Shown: positions 1 through 12,166, numbered from the stretch's first letter. The stretch is 64,000 nucleotides of DNA from Salvia splendens (GCF_004379255.2 NC_056042.1:12385901-12449900); one strand, 5' to 3'. Translations and numbers: made by a program. Notes: a model not told the origin generated them from the letters alone.

Positions 1-401
1 GTATTTTGGCCTGATCTAAATATTTTGAATGAGAGAGGTCACCCTAGGGTTCTGTTTTAGTTCATTGCGAGCTATCATAAATGGGGGGTTTTAATGTAAG
101 TAAGCTGCCGTTAATTGAAACTAATTTAAATCGACTGTTTTTGGGAAATTTGAACTGAAACCTTATATTTATTTATTATTGTTTCATTTTGCAAAACTGA
201 TGCAACCTGGTCTCACACACTCTCTGGGCTGGAGGTACCATTTTACAGTCATGTTGGAGCTACTTGGTCTCCTTAAAATGCTGTAGTTTATGACCCATTG
301 ACACTTCAGCCCGTGTTTTGTTCTTGATGATAAATAATTTCATCATTCATGTCACATTTTAAAGTTTGTGAAATTATTAATGATGTTGGTGTTCATTTCA
401 G
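1..401 (+). other. Intron or upstream part of the SYP71-like gene
   Basis: No coding segment is recognisable here. The stretch ends in a pyrimidine-rich tract and AG at 400-401, the acceptor of the first exon I can see, so it is best read as intron sequence of the SYP71-like gene whose 5' exons lie outside the window. Confidence 0.6.
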
Positions 402-1890
402 GTTAAAGGACTTTCAACAGAAGAACTCACTGCTCGTAACGAACTGGTCCATGTCTTGCCTGATAGGATCCAAGCAATACCGGATGGGTCTGCAGCACCA
501 CCCAAATCATCCGGGGGTTGGGGAACATCAGCTTCAGCTCCTCGTACAGAAATAAAATTTGATTCAGGTTTCTTTTCCCATTAAGTATCCATTGTATTCA
601 ACTCGTGTTTCTGTGTGCAATCTCTTCTGCTTCTGGTGGTGCTGATTTGGGTTTTATTGACTATCTTAGATGGGAAGTTCGACAATGAATACTTTCAGAA
701 TACAGAAGAATCAAGTCAATTCAGGCAAGAGTATGAGATGCGGAAAATGAACCAGGCAAGTGCCTTTCTGAAAATGCATAGTAGTCTAGTGTTATTTTGG
801 AGGAAGCTTTCAACAATTTTTTGGATTATTATTTTCAACAATAGTATCATCTAAATCACAATGCAGGACCAAGGTTTGGATGTCATAGCAGAAGGTTTGG
901 GTACACTGAAAAACATGGCCCAAGATATGAATGAGGTTACCTTTCTTCTTCCATTGCTGTTCTCTTTACTTGTTGATATCTGATACTTTTTGGTTGTTTG
1001 CCAATTGCCTATTCTACAATAATCTCAAATTCCATACAATTTGTTGCAGGAATTGGATAGGCAGGTTCCTCTAATGGATGAGATTGATACAAAGGTTAGA
1101 CATTCAATGCAAACATATGACTGGTGTGAAGATTTGAGTAATTTTATTCTTCGTGACACATGTTTTCCTTTGCCTACCACCATTTTCTTGTTAAAGAGAA
1201 TTGTAGGTTTTGTATTTGACTAAATGCCAGTACGGCTCAATTTGACTTTGAGTGAGAGAATTCATAGCTTTTCAATTGATTGCTTACAGGTGGACAAGGC
1301 AACATCTGATCTGAAAAATACCAATGTCAGACTGAAGCACACTGTCAATCAGGTGATTTTACTTTCAAGTTCTTTAATATGTGCATGTTCTTTTTGAGTA
1401 AATCTTAGAAGATATTGGTCATTGAACAATCACGAGCTGTTTAAGTAAACGTGAGTTGATGTTTTCCCCATTATTGTATGTATGGATTGTCCAATACCTG
1501 GGATCTCCCAACATCTAAGAAGCATACTGTTGTCTGACTATGTAGCATGGGATTGACTTTGCAATTTTTACTCTTGTTGATGTGCTTTTGGTCTTGTTGC
1601 AGCTAAGGTCTAGTCGAAACTTCTGCATCGACATCATTTTGCTGTGTATAATCCTTGGAATAGCAGCATATCTGTACAAGTAAGTTCTTTGGAGAACTCC
1701 TCCAATCTCTTTTAAATCAGCATCCCATAACTGATGGAACCGGTGGCCAGATTTTGTTTATGGAAACTTAGAAAGCCTATAAACTAGGTTTAAGCGTTAA
1801 GCGTATTTAAGATGATAATATTTCTTGCTTTAAGTAGATAATAATGCTGACGATAAAGACATGCTTGCTTGCAGTGTCTTGAAGAAATGA
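402..1890 (+). CDS. SYP71: SYP71-like Qc-SNARE (syntaxin of plants 71), 3' part of gene
   Basis: Seven exons are visible: 402-567, 670-755, 867-935, 1050-1094, 1290-1352, 1603-1679, 1875-1890 (TGA). Joined in frame they give the C-terminal part of a plant SYP7-family SNARE. It has the linker (RIQAIPDG, SSQFRQEYEMRK), the Qc SNARE coiled coil (DQGLDVIAEGLGTLKNMAQ, ELDRQVPLMDEIDTKV) and a C-terminal membrane anchor (NFCIDIILLCIILGIAAYLY). Family knowledge: SYP71 is a single-span protein of the ER and plasma membrane that acts in membrane fusion. The N-terminal Habc-like part is upstream of the window. Intron 756-866 begins with GC (CAG|GCAAGT), a classic GC-AG intron. No frame break is seen. 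Confidence 0.93.
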
Positions 1891-4122
1891 AGGTTCTGCT
1901 GCTATGTGTGCTTGCTTTCATGAATATGCTGATGCAGTGTTACTGATCTACGTGTGTCGCAGTGTGTGTATTTCTGTATTTGTTTCATGTTTTGCGGAAG
2001 AGAGATATGGTTACTGGTGTTCTAAATACATATTTGTATAATTAATTCTTGATCTAATACAATCATTCAGATTCTTAAATGTGTGAAAAAGCTTTTACAT
2101 AAATACACTTTGATAAAATATTACTCGAAAAGAAATAGGGGAAATTTAAGAATCATAATGAAGGGGTAGATTCAAATTGGCATATGGGTATTCAAGTAAA
2201 GAAATAGGAAGAGAGCATAGTAAAACTTTTCCTTCTCTTTCGTAACGTATTTGAAAGTTAATTATCAATCTATCATAATTTGGAATGCGCAAATCATGAA
2301 ATGAATTTAACATAATACCCATATCATAAAAAATAACTTAATACTCCCTATATATTGCTAATAACATTATGATTCATATTGCATGGTCTACAAAATCGAT
2401 ATACCAGGTCAAATAAAACTAGAAAAATCAACCAGATAGATTTTGAAAAGATTTATTGATTTTAAACTTTTAATCAGATAATCTATTAATTGAAGAGAAA
2501 CGTCATACATTTAAGTTGTGTGTTTCTTTGATCAATTTATTCTACTCCTATAACGTAAAATATGGTTTAATTAATTTAATCTACAGCGTAACAGAATTCA
2601 AACTATAATATACCTGGCAAATGATACCGGACGTGGCAGTTTCCGATTGGCTATGTGGAATGCCCAAGTCAATTTAGTTAACCGCATATTAATGTGCTGA
2701 TTGAATAAAATCAATAATTAAACTCGAGAATTTCTCTTTATGATTCATCAATTTGTATGAATGCATTTGTTAAGTATTGGGTGGGTAAGGGTTCAGTTGT
2801 GTCTCCCAGTTTTGTTGTCATATTGATAATTTTTGAGTTATTAGATAGGGAGAGTCTGAGAAAATTTGTGGATATGAAACCTGTCAATTCAGGAGTTTTT
2901 GAATGTGGAGATGTCTTGAAAAAGTTGTCCTGGTTTTCTCTCCAGAATGCTTCAAGGTCTGTAATTCATTGGTCTACGTAGCTAAAAATGAGTATTGCTA
3001 AGCTCTGTTTCATTAGTGGTAGCACATGGATTCATCTTAGTGTAATACCTATATATACTAAAGATTATTTGAGTGCCATATCCAAATTCAGAGAAGATGA
3101 TGACAATTTAGCTCTTACTTTTGTGGTCTGCAGCAGTTTGATGAGCATGGTAAAATGGCTTAGATGGTGGTGGTAGAACTGGCTGTTTAAGACAACTAAG
3201 GCTGCTGAGTTTATTATTGATTCATGTTTGCCGTCTTTACCTTAAGCATGCACATCTTTACTCGAATCAACAAGCTGGCTGCGGGGGACTGTGCAGAAGC
3301 AAGGGTGCAGCAAAAGAGGAAGATGAAGGGAACTGGATGAGTAGCTGAAGATGGATGATGACACACTCATTCAAGCTTTAATTTTTAAGAGAAGCAGTGA
3401 CTGGTGAGTTAGGTGACAGGAACAGCACCTCAAGGATGAAAGAAGATGAGTGTTGACATATGTACACATTACGTTCATAAATTCTGAAACATAGCGTTAT
3501 GAAATTTTTTGCTATGGGACAATTGAGAAAACTATCAAAGTTATGATATAATTTGTCATTTTTAAAAGTTGCAAGAATTTGACCAAACTTTATGAATTTT
3601 TTTTCATTTGCCCCCTTTTTTAATCATATAATCCTTCAACTACCTAATTTATTATTATCAACATAATCTATTAACAATTTGGAATTGGAGAAGAAGCATG
3701 GGATGGGATGATATGTGATTAACATTGGGAGTGTCTGGAGAAGACACATTGAAATTTCATGAATAGAAGACGGAAGCAATTAGCTGTGATAAAGATTCTC
3801 TCATTTAAATTTCAGTCTCAAATCTCAATCTCGAACATCCACTTCATTTCCCAGTCTTGTCAATTATCATTGCATAGTCATTGAAATAATTGGATACTAT
3901 CATCCACCACATTCCAATAGGATACAGACCAAACAATAGAACTCATTCTCTATTACAAGAGAGAATCTATTTAATCTATATACTCCATAACTACTGAGGA
4001 ATTGTGTCCTTAACATATAACTTTTTGATTAATCATTATTGATGGATTAGATAAATAAATAGATTATCAAGGATAACTCCGCTTGACCCTTTGATAATAA
4101 ATTACGAGTTCTATAATCTATA
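1891..4122. other. Intergenic region, AT-rich, no gene recognised
   Basis: This holds the SYP71-like 3' UTR (to about 2060) and AT-rich DNA. Open frames of 74 and 62 codons around 2757-3176 match no family I recognise and lack clear splice signals. I see no RNA gene. Confidence 0.5.
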
Positions 4123-4345
4123 CTCCCCCCGTCCCCAAAGAATATGCACTTTGGGTTCGGCACGAATTTTAATGTAAAATTGGGAAAGTAAGAAAGAGGT
4201 AGAGAGAAAAAGTAATTAAAGTAATGTTAGTGGAGAATGAATCCCACCTCATTAGAGTGAAAAGAGTTTCCAAAATTGGAAAGTGCATATTCTTGTGGGA
4301 TGGACTAAAAAGAAAAGAGTGCATATTCTTGTGTGACGGAGGAAG
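4123..4345. mobile_element. Stowaway-like MITE
   Basis: The ends are CTCCCCCCGTCCCCA on the left and GTGTGACGGAGGAAG on the right, inverted, and flanked by TA on both sides (4121-4122, 4346-4347). This matches the Stowaway (Tc1/mariner-derived) pattern CTCCCTCCGTCC. It is 223 bp with no coding capacity. Confidence 0.8.
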
Positions 4346-4580
4346 TATGATCGTGTATAATGCAGTCGCACTATGGCTTGTTAGATTTGGAACTACTCTC
4401 GGATATTGGTGCATGTATTACAATATAGTGAAAATATTTATAAGTTTGTTGATATATGTTATTCAATGAAATCTTTGTATTTGTAATTACATATTTCTAC
4501 TAATGAATATATAGATTTCATGATTCGAATACTGACCATATGTAACGAGATATTTGTAGTTTTATTGGTATTTCTACTTA

Positions 4581-4740
4581 GAGTAAACTACCTCAAAAGT
4601 CCCTAACGTTTTCAGTTGTGACACTGCAGGCTCCTAACAAAAAAAATATCGTCAGACAACCATAACCTTAAACATAATCACATATCGTATATTTGTAGCC
4701 ATTTTTTGGACTAAAATGCCCAAATGCCTTAAGGGTCATT
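4581..4740 (+). repeat. MULE left terminal inverted repeat
   Basis: It pairs with 12890-13037 in reverse orientation. Shared stretches include the terminal block and AACATAATMACATATCGT further in. The inner limit is judged by eye and may be off by tens of bases. Confidence 0.85.
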
Positions 4741-4926
4741 TTGGCCAACTTACCTTTAACCTAGGGACCTACACTGCAGACCTCAACTGGCGTTGCAGTC
4801 CTACCCTCTGTAATCGCACAGTTCATAACTCATTTCATTTCTCACACTTCAACTTTCTCGACGATATATATAAATTGTAAGTCACAAATTCTCACAATTT
4901 CATTTCCCCATTTTCATTCCTGCACT

Positions 4927-6503
4927 TAGACGTCCCCAAACCGAACCGAACCGGCCCGGAACCTGAACCGTCGGGGACAGTTCGAACAGTGACCGGAACC
5001 GCCGGTTCCCCCGGGCTGGTTCAAATTCCAATTGTGTGCAAACCGTAACCGGCGGTTCGGCGGTTCCGGCAGCTTTTTCAGGCCTATTTCCGACCTACAC
5101 ACTAGGCTTTTCAAAAATCGTCAGCGGAACCGCCGGTTTTCGTCAGAAACCGTTGACGAACTGGCGGTTCCGGCGGTAAACCGCCGGTTCCTCCGGTTTT
5201 TTGAAAATTTGAATTTTTGAATATTTTTTTATTTGGCTTCTATTGATCTTGAACCACTCCGAGCTTTGCAATCGAATGACGAGGACGACGACAACAACAT
5301 AAACCTAGCCCAAACATTCCAAATAAACCTCCGCCACCTCTCAACCCTGCAAAGAAGTTTTGAGTTCGACTTGCGAGCTCTCTTTCACGATTACGAAGCC
5401 AAGTACAACAGTACCCACCAAGTGAGACCTATACCCCCCGTCAAACACATAACTTTGGCTTCTTCCAAGTTGATGACCCCGACGCCCAATCCCAATTGGC
5501 GGACCTATACGGCTACAGCAGCGGAGGAAGGACGACCAATTCGGAAAGTGAGTTAGATTTATATTTTGACTCACACTTTTCTTTCAATGATGAAGAAGGA
5601 GGTCCCGTTCCCTAACAAATCGACGTCCTAGATTGGTGGGGATCACACTAGAAAGATTTTCCCATCCTTGCATCAATGGCCAAGGAGATATTTTCGGTTC
5701 CGGCTTCCACTGTCGCCGTCGAGTCCGCCTTTAGTGTTGGAGGCAACGTCTTGGACGACAGAAGAAGTAGACTCACTGGGCAAAACATGGAAGCCACCTT
5801 GTTACTTGATGATTGCTGCTCCGCCGAAATTAGAGACCAAGAACCGGATTGAGACAATCAAGTAGTACAACCCGACCAAGACTACTTCCCCGACGAAGAG
5901 TAGGCCAATTCCTCCGATCAAGCCAAATAGGTAAGCAAGGTAAGAGAACTACGTGGACTTTGATTCCAAAATACAATTGAGCATTGAGGATACGTAGGCA
6001 TCTCAACTTAAATTTTAAATTTAAGTTGAGCTCAAGTCCTTTTCCTTTATTTCTTTTTTCTCCCATTTGTTTCGAATATGTAATTTGTAAATTGTAATCA
6101 AGACTTTAAGTCTTTTGTAATTTATAATTTTTAAGTTGTAATTTGTAAATTTTAAGTTGTAATTTGTAATTTTAAAGTTGTAATTTGTAATATAGTTGAA
6201 ATTTGTATCAATAAAATTGCATTTGTACATCGCATTATTCCAATTTTATTTATGCAAGTATATTTACATTTTTTACTTGAATTACAATTTTAACAAAAAA
6301 ATAAAATAAACATGAACCGTCGAACCGGCCGGGAACCGGACAAGAACCAGCGGTTCCGGACCTTGACGTGAACCGCCGGTTCACGGTTCAGGAACCGGAA
6401 CCGTCCAAGCTAGGATGGGCCAGTTCAGGTTCAAGAAAATCTTGAACCGGAACCGGTGGTTCCGAACCGTGAACCGCCGGTTCCCGAACCGTGGTGACGT
6501 CTA
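4927..6503 (+). mobile_element. hAT transposon, 1577-bp deletion derivative
   Basis: The termini are TAGACGTCCCC and, inverted, TAGACGTCACC. The 8 bases CCTGCACT occur at 4919-4926 and again at 6504-6511, a perfect 8-bp target duplication as expected for hAT. Both subterminal zones are dense in AACCGGCGGTT-type motifs. The interior keeps only the 3' part of a hAT transposase gene. It is inserted in the left part of the MULE and is the same family as the larger hAT at 8714-12684: shared transposase tail, shared 3' sequence and similar ends. Confidence 0.92.
5233..5905 (+). pseudogene. hAT transposase C-terminal remnant
   Basis: There is no usable ATG. The reading starts inside the protein (FHDYEAKYNSTHQVR) and shifts frame before the hAT dimerisation domain, which reads DVLDWWGSH, FPILASMAKEIFSVPASTVA, ESAFSVGGNVLDDRRSRL and MEATLLLDD. 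In-frame stops occur before QIDVLDWW, after WWGSH and after RDQEPD. The homologous parts of the larger copy (minus strand, 9983-11893) read DVLNWWGTH and PASTVAVEQAFSVDGCVLDD. The BED zinc finger and catalytic core are absent. It is non-functional. Confidence 0.88.
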
Positions 6504-6524
6504 CCTGCACTCATTCCTACACTC

Positions 6525-6840
6525 ACAATTTAGGGTTCATTCATCCCTACCGCTGAGTTTCACATCGCAATTTAGGTAAGTTCTTCCACTGTGACCGGTA
6601 AAATATAGGATGTTTTTTGTGAGTTCCTGCGGCTGATTTTGGTTGTTTTCAATTTAGGGTGTTTTCATCCCTATCGCTGAGTTTCACATCACAATTTAGG
6701 TAAGTTCTTCCACTGTGACCAGTAAAACGTAGGATGTTTTTTGTGAGTTCCTGCGGCTGATTTTGGTTGTGTTCAATTTAGGGTGTTTTCATCCCTATCG
6801 CTGAGTTTCACATCGCAATTTAGGTAATTTAGGATGTTTT
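6525..6840. repeat. Tandem repeat, 123-bp period, about 2.5 copies
   Basis: The block beginning CACTGTGACC occurs at 6588 and 6711 with only scattered changes. The block CATCCCTA(C/T)CGCTGAGTTTC occurs three times (about 6543, 6666, 6789). It lies between the inserted hAT and the MULE transposase remnant, inside the MULE. It does not look coding. Confidence 0.85.
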
Positions 6841-8300
6841 TTTGTGACCGGTTAACTGTAGGAACCCTGAAGTTTTCGTAGTGTATATGCACACTCGAAC
6901 AGATTTGTAGTCGAACAGTCTCCGGTATTGGAGTCCCGCATTGCCAAAGATACCTTCTAAGGCACTGTCTCTTGCGCGGTAGGCCTTCATCCTACCAACT
7001 TTTAGGCCAAACTCCTCATCCACACACTGCCGTATAGCTGCCAATGGAATATGGGGATTCGCTTTGATTTTCTCCATGTAACGCTCAGCTAGCCACTTGA
7101 CCGTGAGCTATCTCTGAGCCAACACTTGCGAGCACGTGTGAGCATGATCTCTCTGCATATTCACTACCACATACCATTCACATGCCTTGCCTCTACAAAT
7201 GGCACGTCGTCTCTTGCCATCATTTTTGGATACATGGACATTTCGTCTGGTCATTATCGCGTACTGGCGAATGACCTGGTAGAAGAAATCTCGATCCTTA
7301 AAAATATCACCAGGCTTCCAAACTGGAAGCTCATTGGTCAGCTTAAATGGGGTGTACTTTATACCCTTCTTCTTTAACTCCTCCAAATCTTCAAGATCTT
7401 GCAGATCTTGTAGCTCATCCACTGTATCTTGCTCGCGTAGTGGGTTTGCATCCGTCGAGTTCCTTTGTTCTACAACAGGGGAATACTTTCGCCATTTCTT
7501 GGACCCTCCACTGTCCTCACCATTCTGCTGTCTAGACCCTGTTGTTCGGTCTCCGCATCCGCATTCCGTTGTTGTTCCTCTTGTTATTTCGGTTTTTGCT
7601 GACATAGAGATTCATAATAGGATGTAAATAGCTGCTCATCTCGACACATGTTTGCCAAAGAGATAAAATGGCCGACCACATCCTTATCATCATCACTCGG
7701 AGATCCCTCATTATAAAGATGGCATCCGTCCGGAACATACTCGAAAGTAGGGCAATCAACATCATCTTGGGCAACTTGTTGGGGTTCATCTGTAACTACA
7801 GTAGTTGGAGCTGACTCTTGCACAGGGGTCTCAACTTCGGCCATGAACTGTTCATGGGTAATGTCCTCAACAATCAGGAAGAATGAACTGTCAACCCGTA
7901 TGTCCGCTTGAGGTTGACACCCACCGTCCATGACCGGTTGGTACACATCTTCTAGTGCATTGACACCGACAGTTGCATCTCCAAATTTTGACGTACCAAG
8001 TACATCCTACGCAAAACAAAACTCAATCAACACACTGACAAAAGTAAACACAAATGAACACAAACATAACAGAACTAAATTACAAATGGGGTACTAAATC
8101 ATTCATGTAAATCAAAACTCACAAACGTGGGGGTAATATATCATACTCATTTATTGCAAGTCTATCAGCTCGAAGTGGTTAATGTCGCAGTCATCGAAGA
8201 AAGTCAAATATCCCCCAACATACTTCTTCTCTTCTTTGGTTTCGAAGAACGAACCACCATGATGGAAAGCAACGGAAAACTTCCCAGGAGCGTCCCCTGT
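6829..8300 (-). pseudogene. MULE (MURA-type) transposase N-terminal remnant
   Basis: Read from 8300 leftward: a PB1-like N-terminal domain (FSVAFHHGGSFFETKEEKKY, VGGYLTFFDDCDINHFEL); a probable intron around 8008-8105; an acidic linker (7584-7990); then the MuDR N-terminal zinc-binding domain (FKLTNELPVWKPGDIF, RAICRGKACEWYVVV, HAHTCSQV) at 7108-7400. After a stop come KWLAERYMEKIKANPHIPL and GRMKAYRARDSALEGIFG. Frameshifts occur near 7600 and 8160. The catalytic DDE domain and SWIM finger that should follow are missing; repeats and the hAT insertion lie there instead. The class agrees with the Mutator-type ends of the surrounding element. Confidence 0.85.
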
Positions 8301-8739
8301 TAAGATTATTCAAAATCAGACAAAAATTCAATAACCTAACATCTGACAAACTGAGAAATGGAATTAAATCAAACCAAGACATGGATCTAAATTACCAAAA
8401 TGCACAAATTTCGGAGCTCTAAATCACAAACTGAGACTATCTATCACTGAAATTGTAAAATGCGATTTTCAACCCTAACTTACTGTATTCTACTTAAAAA
8501 ATCCTGATCAGGATCTCGGACATCCCAGGTTTCTATGTCGACATCGATGACCTCCGGTACACGTCTATGTGGTCGTGGTGGCGATAGCGGTGGTGCGGGA
8601 TGTGTTTTACGCCGAGACCCATTTCGCGAGGAGGAAGCACCAAAGGACCCTGCCCGCTTCCGTTTTGGCGCAATTCATGCAAGAGCCAACAATGACAAAG
8701 GGAGGTTACTGAGTAGGGGTGTGGGAGTTAAGTGGTGTG

Positions 8740-8872
8740 GAACCGGAACCGGACCGTGAGGCTATTTCACGGTTCCGGTTCGAAAACCGGGCGGTTCGGG
8801 TTCCGGTTCGGAACCGCCGGTTTTCCGGCGGTTTTGGCGGTTCCGGTTTTTGAACCGGCGGTTTCGCCGGTT
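8740..8872. repeat. hAT subterminal motif cluster (left)
   Basis: Many overlapping AACCGGCGGTT / GGTTCCGG units occur in both orientations. Such clusters are the usual subterminal transposase-binding arrays of hAT elements. Binding here is inferred. Confidence 0.6.
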
Positions 8873-9129
8873 CAATTATTTTTTTTTTTTTAAATTTGAA
8901 ATTTGGCTTTATACAACAAATCGGAACAAGACAATGCATAATTCAAGCACAAATAAGACGAATAAGGAGAAAATGAAATAAATTTTATTGATTTTGAGTT
9001 GTAACGGACAACGATACATTACAATTTACAATACATAAGTATACAATACAACAACATACAACAATGTAATATAATTTACAAGTGTCGTCGGCTCGTCGCC
9101 TCGTCGGACTCGGAAGGTAAATTAAAAAA

Positions 9130-9277
9130 AATGAAATGGGGGGGAAAAAGGAAAAATTGAAAAGGGCTTGAGATCAACTTAAACTTTCAAAGTTAAACTT
9201 TTCAAATTTAAGTTGAGTTGCCTACGTATCCACAATTTTATTGAGGAATCAAAGCCCACGTAGTTCTCTTACCTTGG
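9130..9277. repeat. Direct duplication, copy A (hAT 3' segment)
   Basis: Almost the same about 145-bp sequence recurs at 9786-9935 (shared GGGCTTGAG..TCAACTTAAAC, GTTAAACTTTTCAAATTTAA, CCCACGTAGTTCTCTTACCT). A diverged, inverted version is found in the small hAT at 5935-6060, so it is the normal transposase 3' flank. The two copies bracket the palindromic DNA at 9278-9785. Confidence 0.88.
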
Positions 9278-9657
9278 GATCAACCCTTTTTTCTTGCAAA
9301 ATGTTGCCCATTTTCTAAGCAAACACATATCAGCACGCTATATACACTGATACACATTGCTGCATTTCTAATAGGGGCAATTTGATCTTCCAAAGCAATC
9401 AATGCATCACATAGTCAGAACATTATTCAAGCATCTAGCATGGAAAATATCAGAACAAACTATCTATTAGTACTAATTTTTTCCATGCTAGATGCTTGAA
9501 TAATATTCTGACTATGTGTGTTCGAGATGCATTGATTGCTTTGGAAGATCAAATTGCCCCTATTAGAAATGCAGCAATGTGTATCAGTGTATATAGCGTG
9601 CTGATATGTGTTTGCTTAGAAAATGGGCAACATTTTGCAAGAAAAAAAGGTTGATTC
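9275..9657. repeat. Large palindrome 1 (arms about 175 bp, loop about 29 bp)
   Basis: Left arm 9275-9447 and right arm 9477-9657 are reverse complements with few differences, including an 8-bp insertion in the right arm. Read on the plus strand, the right arm encodes a hAT-like piece (VRDALIALEDQIAPIRNAA) that fits the part missing from the transposase frame at 9983-11683. The transcript would form a long hairpin. Confidence 0.9.
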
Positions 9658-9666
9658 CGAGAAAAA

Positions 9667-9793
9667 ATTTCATAGATCATTCAGGATGCGGCTAAGTTGT
9701 ACTTGAAGATCATTAAAATATATTCCCCAATGGGGAATATATTTTAATGATCTTCAAGTACAACTTAGCCGCATCCTGAATGATCTATGAAAT
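9667..9793. repeat. Perfect palindrome 2 (63-bp arms, 1-bp centre)
   Basis: Bases 9667-9729 and 9731-9793 are exact reverse complements around position 9730 (CCCCAATGGGG). The sequence follows directly on palindrome 1 and appears to continue the same transposase segment. Confidence 0.95.
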
Positions 9794-9935
9794 AGGGGGG
9801 AAAAAAAATTTGAAAAGGGCTTGAGCTCAACTTAAACTTTCGAAGTTAAACTTTTCAAATTTAAGTTGAGGTGCCTACGTATCCACAATTTTATTGAGGA
9901 ATCAAAGCCCACGTAGTTCTCTTACCTTGCTTACC
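9786..9935. repeat. Direct duplication, copy B (hAT 3' segment)
   Basis: This is the second copy of the 9130-9277 segment, in the same orientation and next to the transposase stop codon. It is probably the original position. Confidence 0.88.
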
Positions 9936-9982
9936 TTTTTGGTCGGCAGTGCTCGCCGTTCACCGCCCCCGTCGACTCATTG

Positions 9983-11893
9983 CTAATGTTGAGTGCTATC
10001 GCTTCTGACCTCGTCATCGCCATCGGAAGAAAATTCTTCACCATCACTCTCTACACGGAAGTCGAAATCCGGCTCTTGTGCTCTCATGTCCGCCTTTGCC
10101 CAATCGTCAAGTAACATAGTGGCTTCCATGTTCTTGGCGGAGAGATTGCTCCTTTTGTCGTCTAGGACACAACCGTCGACACTAAAAGCTTGTTCAACGG
10201 CGACGGTGGAAGCGGGAACGGCGAATATCTCCTTAGCCATGATGGAGAGTATCGGAAACTCTTTGTCATGTGTTCCCCACCAATTAAGGACGTCAATTTG
10301 TTGAGTAGGAGGACCTGCATCTTGAAAAATAGAGCGCGATTCCAAATATATATCTAATTCACTAGTCGCTCTAGTCCTATTGGTTGTAGTACCGTATAGA
10401 TCTTGCAATTGTGATACTACGTCGGGATCGATCATGACATTGGAAAAATCCCCTCCACCAAAATCAAATGTAGAAGGACTAGGAGGAGCACGTACCTGGT
10501 GAGCGGTGTTATACCGCATTTCATATTCCGCGTAGAGGGAACGAAGTGCACTATCTAACCTATGTTTGATTTCATCAACATCCGGAATACTTAGTTCGAA
10601 GCATTCTCCTCTTGTCAAGCCCATTTCGCGGAGTTGAGAAAAATCCAAAGCGTGCAAACAACCATAGTACATGTCTAAAATTTTATAAACACCATGCAAC
10701 TTCCACTTTGGATCCAAGCATTTTGCAATCAAAAACACATTTGGAATACGTGAAAAATATTTTAACCATTTTTCAACCATGTAAAACAAAATAGCCTTCA
10801 ACTCAACGAATTGAGTATTTTTCACACAAGTTTTAAAACCAATTGCCACATACATGCAATGCTCCAAAACGCGCACAGAAGTAGGACAAATAGAAACTTT
10901 ATGCCCTAAGTTAATAATAAACGTACCTAATTGCGCCTTCTTTTCCATGCATTGTCGAACAACGGCTCGCGTCATTGAAGTTCGACTCAATTTTCTTGCA
11001 GCGGCATTATATACTTGCCGCATACTCGACTCAAAAGCATCGTTATCAAAAGCATTGAATGGAAAATGTTTCATAACGGCAAATCTAGACATCACATTAA
11101 GAGCATTTTTGTGATCATATTTCAAAAGAGTATTGCTACACATACCTGATGTTTGGGATGAACCCGTCGTCCCACTTCCGACTCCATGTTGAAAGTTGAG
11201 TTGAGTTTGGGTTGGAGCGATACCAAACTCGACCGGATGCGCTTTCTCCAGGTGACGGGTAAATGTACCGTACCCTCCACCCATTCGGAATGTGTATACG
11301 TTTTCGCAATAGTTGCAATACACATTATAAGTGTTTGGATCGTTACTATCTTGTACCCTCTTGAAATGTTTCACGAAGATGTTTGAGGTTAAAGACCTTT
11401 CAGCTGGTCTAGGAGGTTGAGGAGGTTGTCCACGTCCACGACCACGACCACGCCGACTCCTTGGTGGTGGTGGGGGTGGCATTTCTTGAACCTCTTCTAC
11501 CTCCTCCCCCTCCTCCTCGTCGTCATCATCATCATCGTCTTCATCAACATTCACAGGGGTTGGACTTTGTTGGGAATAGGCACCGCGACCGGGAGCACCA
11601 CTACCGGTACCAACATAAGCATCGCCTTGGTATTGAGAGCGAGAGAGAGCAATAGCATGTGCCACATCTTGCTCTTCTCGAGCCTACAAAATAATATTTG
11701 TATTGTAAATACAAAATAAAATTATGAACAATAATGAAATGTAATTCAAAATTAATGAAATTAGTAGATAATAAATATTAACCTGCCACTCATCCATGTT
11801 CATTTGAGAAATTTCATCAATAACGGATCTCCGAGATGGCCTCTTGGCCTTTCCCTTTCCCTTATCAACACGACCTTCTCGGGATGAAGACAT
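9983..11893 (-). CDS. hAT transposase, open but internally deleted (about 603 codons)
   Basis: Two exons: 11783-11893 (ATG; 37 codons, basic N terminus with KGKGKAKRPSRRS) and 9983-11683. The intron has GT..AG ends on the minus strand. In order: an acidic run, an RGRGRGRG stretch, a BED zinc finger (CNYC ... HLEKAH), then after a short segment the C-terminal hAT dimerisation domain (DVLNWWGTH, MAKEIFAVPASTVAVEQAFS, LDDKRSNLSAKNMEA). The frame is open throughout. However, the segment between the BED finger and IPNVFLIAKCLDPKWKL is too short: the DDE catalytic core around the family's usual W-rich centre is lacking. So it could bind DNA and dimerise but probably cannot transpose. The missing part seems to survive in palindromes 1 and 2. 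Confidence 0.85.
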
Positions 11894-12166
11894 ATTGGAA
11901 TGGTATGTAGAAATGTAGAAATATGGAATAATATATTTTTTTTTGTTTTAGTAATTGAGAAAGAAAGACAACTTATAGAACTACGGGAACAAGTATAACT
12001 GTATAAGTGTATAACAATGCGTAATAAGAGTAGCACTTGCGTAATTAAATGGAAGCACAATAGCACAAATGAGAAATTGGAGACAAAGAGAGAGAATTGG
12101 GAGATTGAAGAGAGAAACTCTTATTAACACAAGAGTGGGGTGAATGTAAATGAGGATAGAGGGGGG

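Noticed and set aside
2757..3176. Two adjacent small frames as a possible gene
   Set aside because: There is no family match, no start context and no convincing splice sites; it reads as non-coding DNA.
8535..8759. 74-codon plus-strand frame with Arg/Gly-rich sequence
   Set aside because: It overlaps the MULE leader and hAT end and has no similarity I recognise; the opposite strand is at least as likely to be an untranslated or first-exon part of the MULE gene.
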